Assembly (NCBI GenBank): GCA_024742405.1
Contig: JANSYP010000003.1
Span: 371,027-435,026, forward strand
Length of the DNA stretch: 64,000 nt
DNA from: Paracoccaceae bacterium
GTDB lineage: Bacteria > Pseudomonadota > Alphaproteobacteria > Rhodobacterales > Rhodobacteraceae
Direction: 5' to 3'
Below the pieces are notes generated by a model, which saw only the letters and a list, made by a program, of their open reading frames with translations, did no database searches and was not told where the DNA came from. The position numbers were made by a program, and so were the translations under genes. Shown here in pieces: positions 62,139-64,000 of this stretch. Position 1 is the stretch's first letter; the number at the start of each line of letters is the position of its first letter.

Positions 62139-63671
62139 TTGAAACTTGCCCTTGCAGTGGCCCTTGTTGTGCTGTCGGCTCCAGCCTATGCGCAGGAATT
62201 TGATCTCGTAATTGAAAACGGACGTGTAATTGACCCTGAAACCAAGCTCGATGCGCTTCGAAATGTAGGTATTACGGATGGCCGTATTGAAGTCGTCACC
62301 GATGCAGAAATATCGGGTGAAGAGACAATTGACGCTTCGGGACATGTTGTTGCCCCGGGTTTCATCGACTTTCATTGGCATGGGCAAGACCCGTTCGGCA
62401 TCAAGCTGGCGCTGCGTGGCGGCGTGACCTCACCATTGGAATTGGAGGTCGGCGCCCACCCTGTCGAAGCGTACTACGACGGCAAAGAGGGAAAATCACA
62501 AGCAAACTACGGAACTTCCGTCAGTCATTTGGGAACTCGACTTCAGACGCTGGACAATATCAAAAATGATGCTTTAGGCCTTCCCCTCTATTCTGACTCC
62601 ATCAACAAAGCCGCCCAGGACGGGGCGAAATGGAGCACGGAACGTGCCGCCGCCGGATCTGACGAACGCGCGCGGATCATATCTGCGGTCGAAGACGGGA
62701 TGCGGCAGGGCGCGATTGGGATTGGTTTTCCGGTTGGCTATGCCACTCAGGTGTCCAGCGGGTAATTGACTGAAGTTGCGAGTATTGCCAGTCGCTATAA
62801 CTCATTCATTTTGACGCATGTGCGATATCTTTCGCAAGTTCCTCCGAGTGGATATCTGGGTCTTCAGGAACTCATAACGGTTGCGCAAGTGAACGAGGTT
62901 CCCCTCATTGTTCAGCACGTGCCGAGCAATTGTCTTGGGCTCACTCCGGAGTGTTTGGAGCTTATAAATCGCGCTCGCGCCAGCGGAATGAAGGTGGTCG
63001 GTGAATTCTACCCTTGGGAGAAAGGCAGTTCCATCATTGGCGCCGACTACTTGGGGGAAGGGTTTCAGGAGAAAACCGGAATGGATTATTCCGATCTTCT
63101 CATCGTTTCTACCAACGAAACGCTAAATGAAGAAAGCTTCAACAAATATCGTTCGGAAAGTCCCGGCGAGACGATGATCATGCACCACATCAAGAATAAG
63201 GACATGATGGCCGCCTTCTCGGACCCGGCAACCATCGTTGGTTCGGATGCATTTCCATTCATTGACGAGAACGGAATGCCTTTACCGTGGGACGCCCCAT
63301 ATGAAACGGCGTTGGGACATCCTCGAGGAGCGGGCACTTCCGGCAAAATGCTGCGACTTACCCGTGAGACTGGCGCGATCACACTGATGGATGCCGTGGC
63401 GAGGATGTCTTACCTTCCCGCCCGTTTCATTGAAGACATGGTTCCGGATATGCGCCAGCGAGGGCGTGTTCAACCCGGGATGATTGCTGACATTACAGTT
63501 TTCGACCCTGCGACTGTAACGGAGAATTCGGACTACGAAGTAGGCAAGAACGCTCTGCCAACTACCGGAATACCTTATGTGATTGTAAATGGCACCTTGG
63601 TCGTTCGCGATTCCAAAGTGCTGGAAGACGTGTTTCCCGGACAACCCATAAGGAACCCCGTGCTCGACTAA
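62139..63671 (+). pseudogene. N-acyl-D-amino-acid-deacylase-like amidohydrolase, split by an ochre codon
   Basis: A TTG start at 62139 gives a signal peptide (LALAVALVVLSAPAYAQEF) and the deacylase start NGRVIDPETKLDALRNVGI, GFIDFHWHGQDPFGIKLALR (H-x-H). The frame stops at TAA 62763-62765 after GYATQVSSG and continues in the same frame from LTEVASIASRYNSFILTHVR to the stop at 63671. Later motifs are VPLIVQHVPSNC, FYPWEKGSSI, IVGSDAFPFID, HPRGAGTSGKMLRL and GRVQPGMIADITVFDP, typical of the D-aminoacylase family. A single GAA-to-TAA change would explain it. Readthrough or sequencing error is possible. Confidence 0.8.
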
Positions 63672-64000
63672 GCCAAAAAGGTCTTTAAGTGGTGGCGCTG
63701 TTTAGCGCCGCCGCTGGACATCACACTGTAGCGACCGGCAGAAAACCTTTTTTCAATTCTAGATGTCAGTTTAGATCATTGCGGCGTGCATAGGTCACGT
63801 ATGCAGCGGACTACCGCAACCCGCCCGTTTTTGACCGAAGTGACTGGACTTCGCGCGTTTAGGAAGCGGTGCTGTGCGTACCGCTAGCTCGCCCGGGATC
63901 GCCGGGCTCCACTCGGTACGGGCGCCGGAATGGCCGGTGCCGGCAGAGTGGAGAGAGTGATGACCGAGGATGTGACAGCTGCTTGTGGATCGGCAGGTTC
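63672..64000. other. Window end: hairpin and possible start of a further gene
   Basis: GGCGCT (63694-63699) and AGCGCC (63704-63709) form a hairpin 22 bases after the previous stop, a weak terminator candidate. GGAGAGAG at 63950-63957 precedes ATG 63960, giving MTEDVTAACGSAG to the window edge. I cannot identify that protein. Confidence 0.4.

Noticed and set aside
1..64000. CRISPR array, tRNA or rRNA
   Set aside because: No regularly spaced direct repeats; no cloverleaf-like tRNA or rRNA core seen by eye. A dedicated scan could still find a tRNA.

Overview
The window looks like a high-GC alphaproteobacterial chromosome segment, most likely from the Rhodobacterales (roseobacter/Paracoccaceae). 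This is inferred from gene content and gene style: MocR regulators, UgpC-type ABC operons, DUF1254 and DUF5946 proteins, short orphan tyrosine integrases and degraded IS3-type elements. There is no rRNA, and I saw no tRNA or CRISPR array. Much of the window is accessory DNA: metabolic operons alternate with decayed insertion sequences, split genes and a segment bracketed by two dead integrases.

Layout. 1-5.3 kb: the 3' end of a DegT-type aminotransferase, a GMC oxidoreductase and two sugar-porter MFS transporters (sugar handling). 5.3-6.4 kb: IS3 orfA relic. 6.4-10.8 kb: exported metallo-beta-lactamase-fold hydrolase, a large membrane-anchored protein and a HupE/UreJ-family membrane protein. 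10.8-12.2 kb: two transposase relics. 12.4-14.9 kb: two catalase-like haem protein genes (the second split by an amber codon) divergent from an OhrR/MarR-type repressor, with palindromic operators between them. 15.5-28.9 kb: the largest coherent unit. A MocR-type regulator lacking its PLP lysine is divergent from a TAT-exported ABC binding protein, two permeases, two complementary ATPases, a molybdopterin oxidoreductase, a class I glutamine amidotransferase, a glutamine-synthetase-like ligase, an amidase and a ferredoxin relic. Together these suggest import of a nitrogenous or polyol-like compound followed by gamma-glutamylation, hydrolysis and oxidation.

29.7-33.5 kb: DUF938 methyltransferase, small P-loop protein, exported serine hydrolase, and a ClpX-type zinc-finger/HTH protein with two tandem palindromes upstream. 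34-41.2 kb: a large winged-helix/TPR/alpha-beta-hydrolase regulator (nucleophile serine missing) divergent from a likely operon: cupredoxin-like protein, truncated LivJ-like copy, full LivJ-like binding protein, GNAT, DUF5946 and S66 peptidase. 41.6-47.3 kb: DUF3592-like membrane protein, RTX protein, PAS histidine kinase and OmpR-type response regulator. 47.5-49 kb: a full-length but dead IS3 element carrying five insertions of a ~35-bp palindromic repeat. 49.4-55.4 kb: alkaline phosphatase/phosphodiesterase and two DUF1254 proteins divergent from an AraC regulator. 56-60 kb: two homologous dead integrases bracketing a secreted protein, a membrane protein, an ABM-domain protein and a MarR regulator. 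60.3-63.7 kb: an amidohydrolase and an N-acyl-D-amino-acid-deacylase-like gene split by an ochre codon.

The most notable observations are the palindromic mini-repeat family with apparent GAATG target duplications (47.7-48.75 kb, relic at 11.33 kb), the asymmetric ABC ATPase pair, and regulators whose enzyme-derived domains have lost catalytic residues (MocR Lys to Thr; hydrolase Ser to Ala). All functional statements come from reading motifs by eye; no database search was run.
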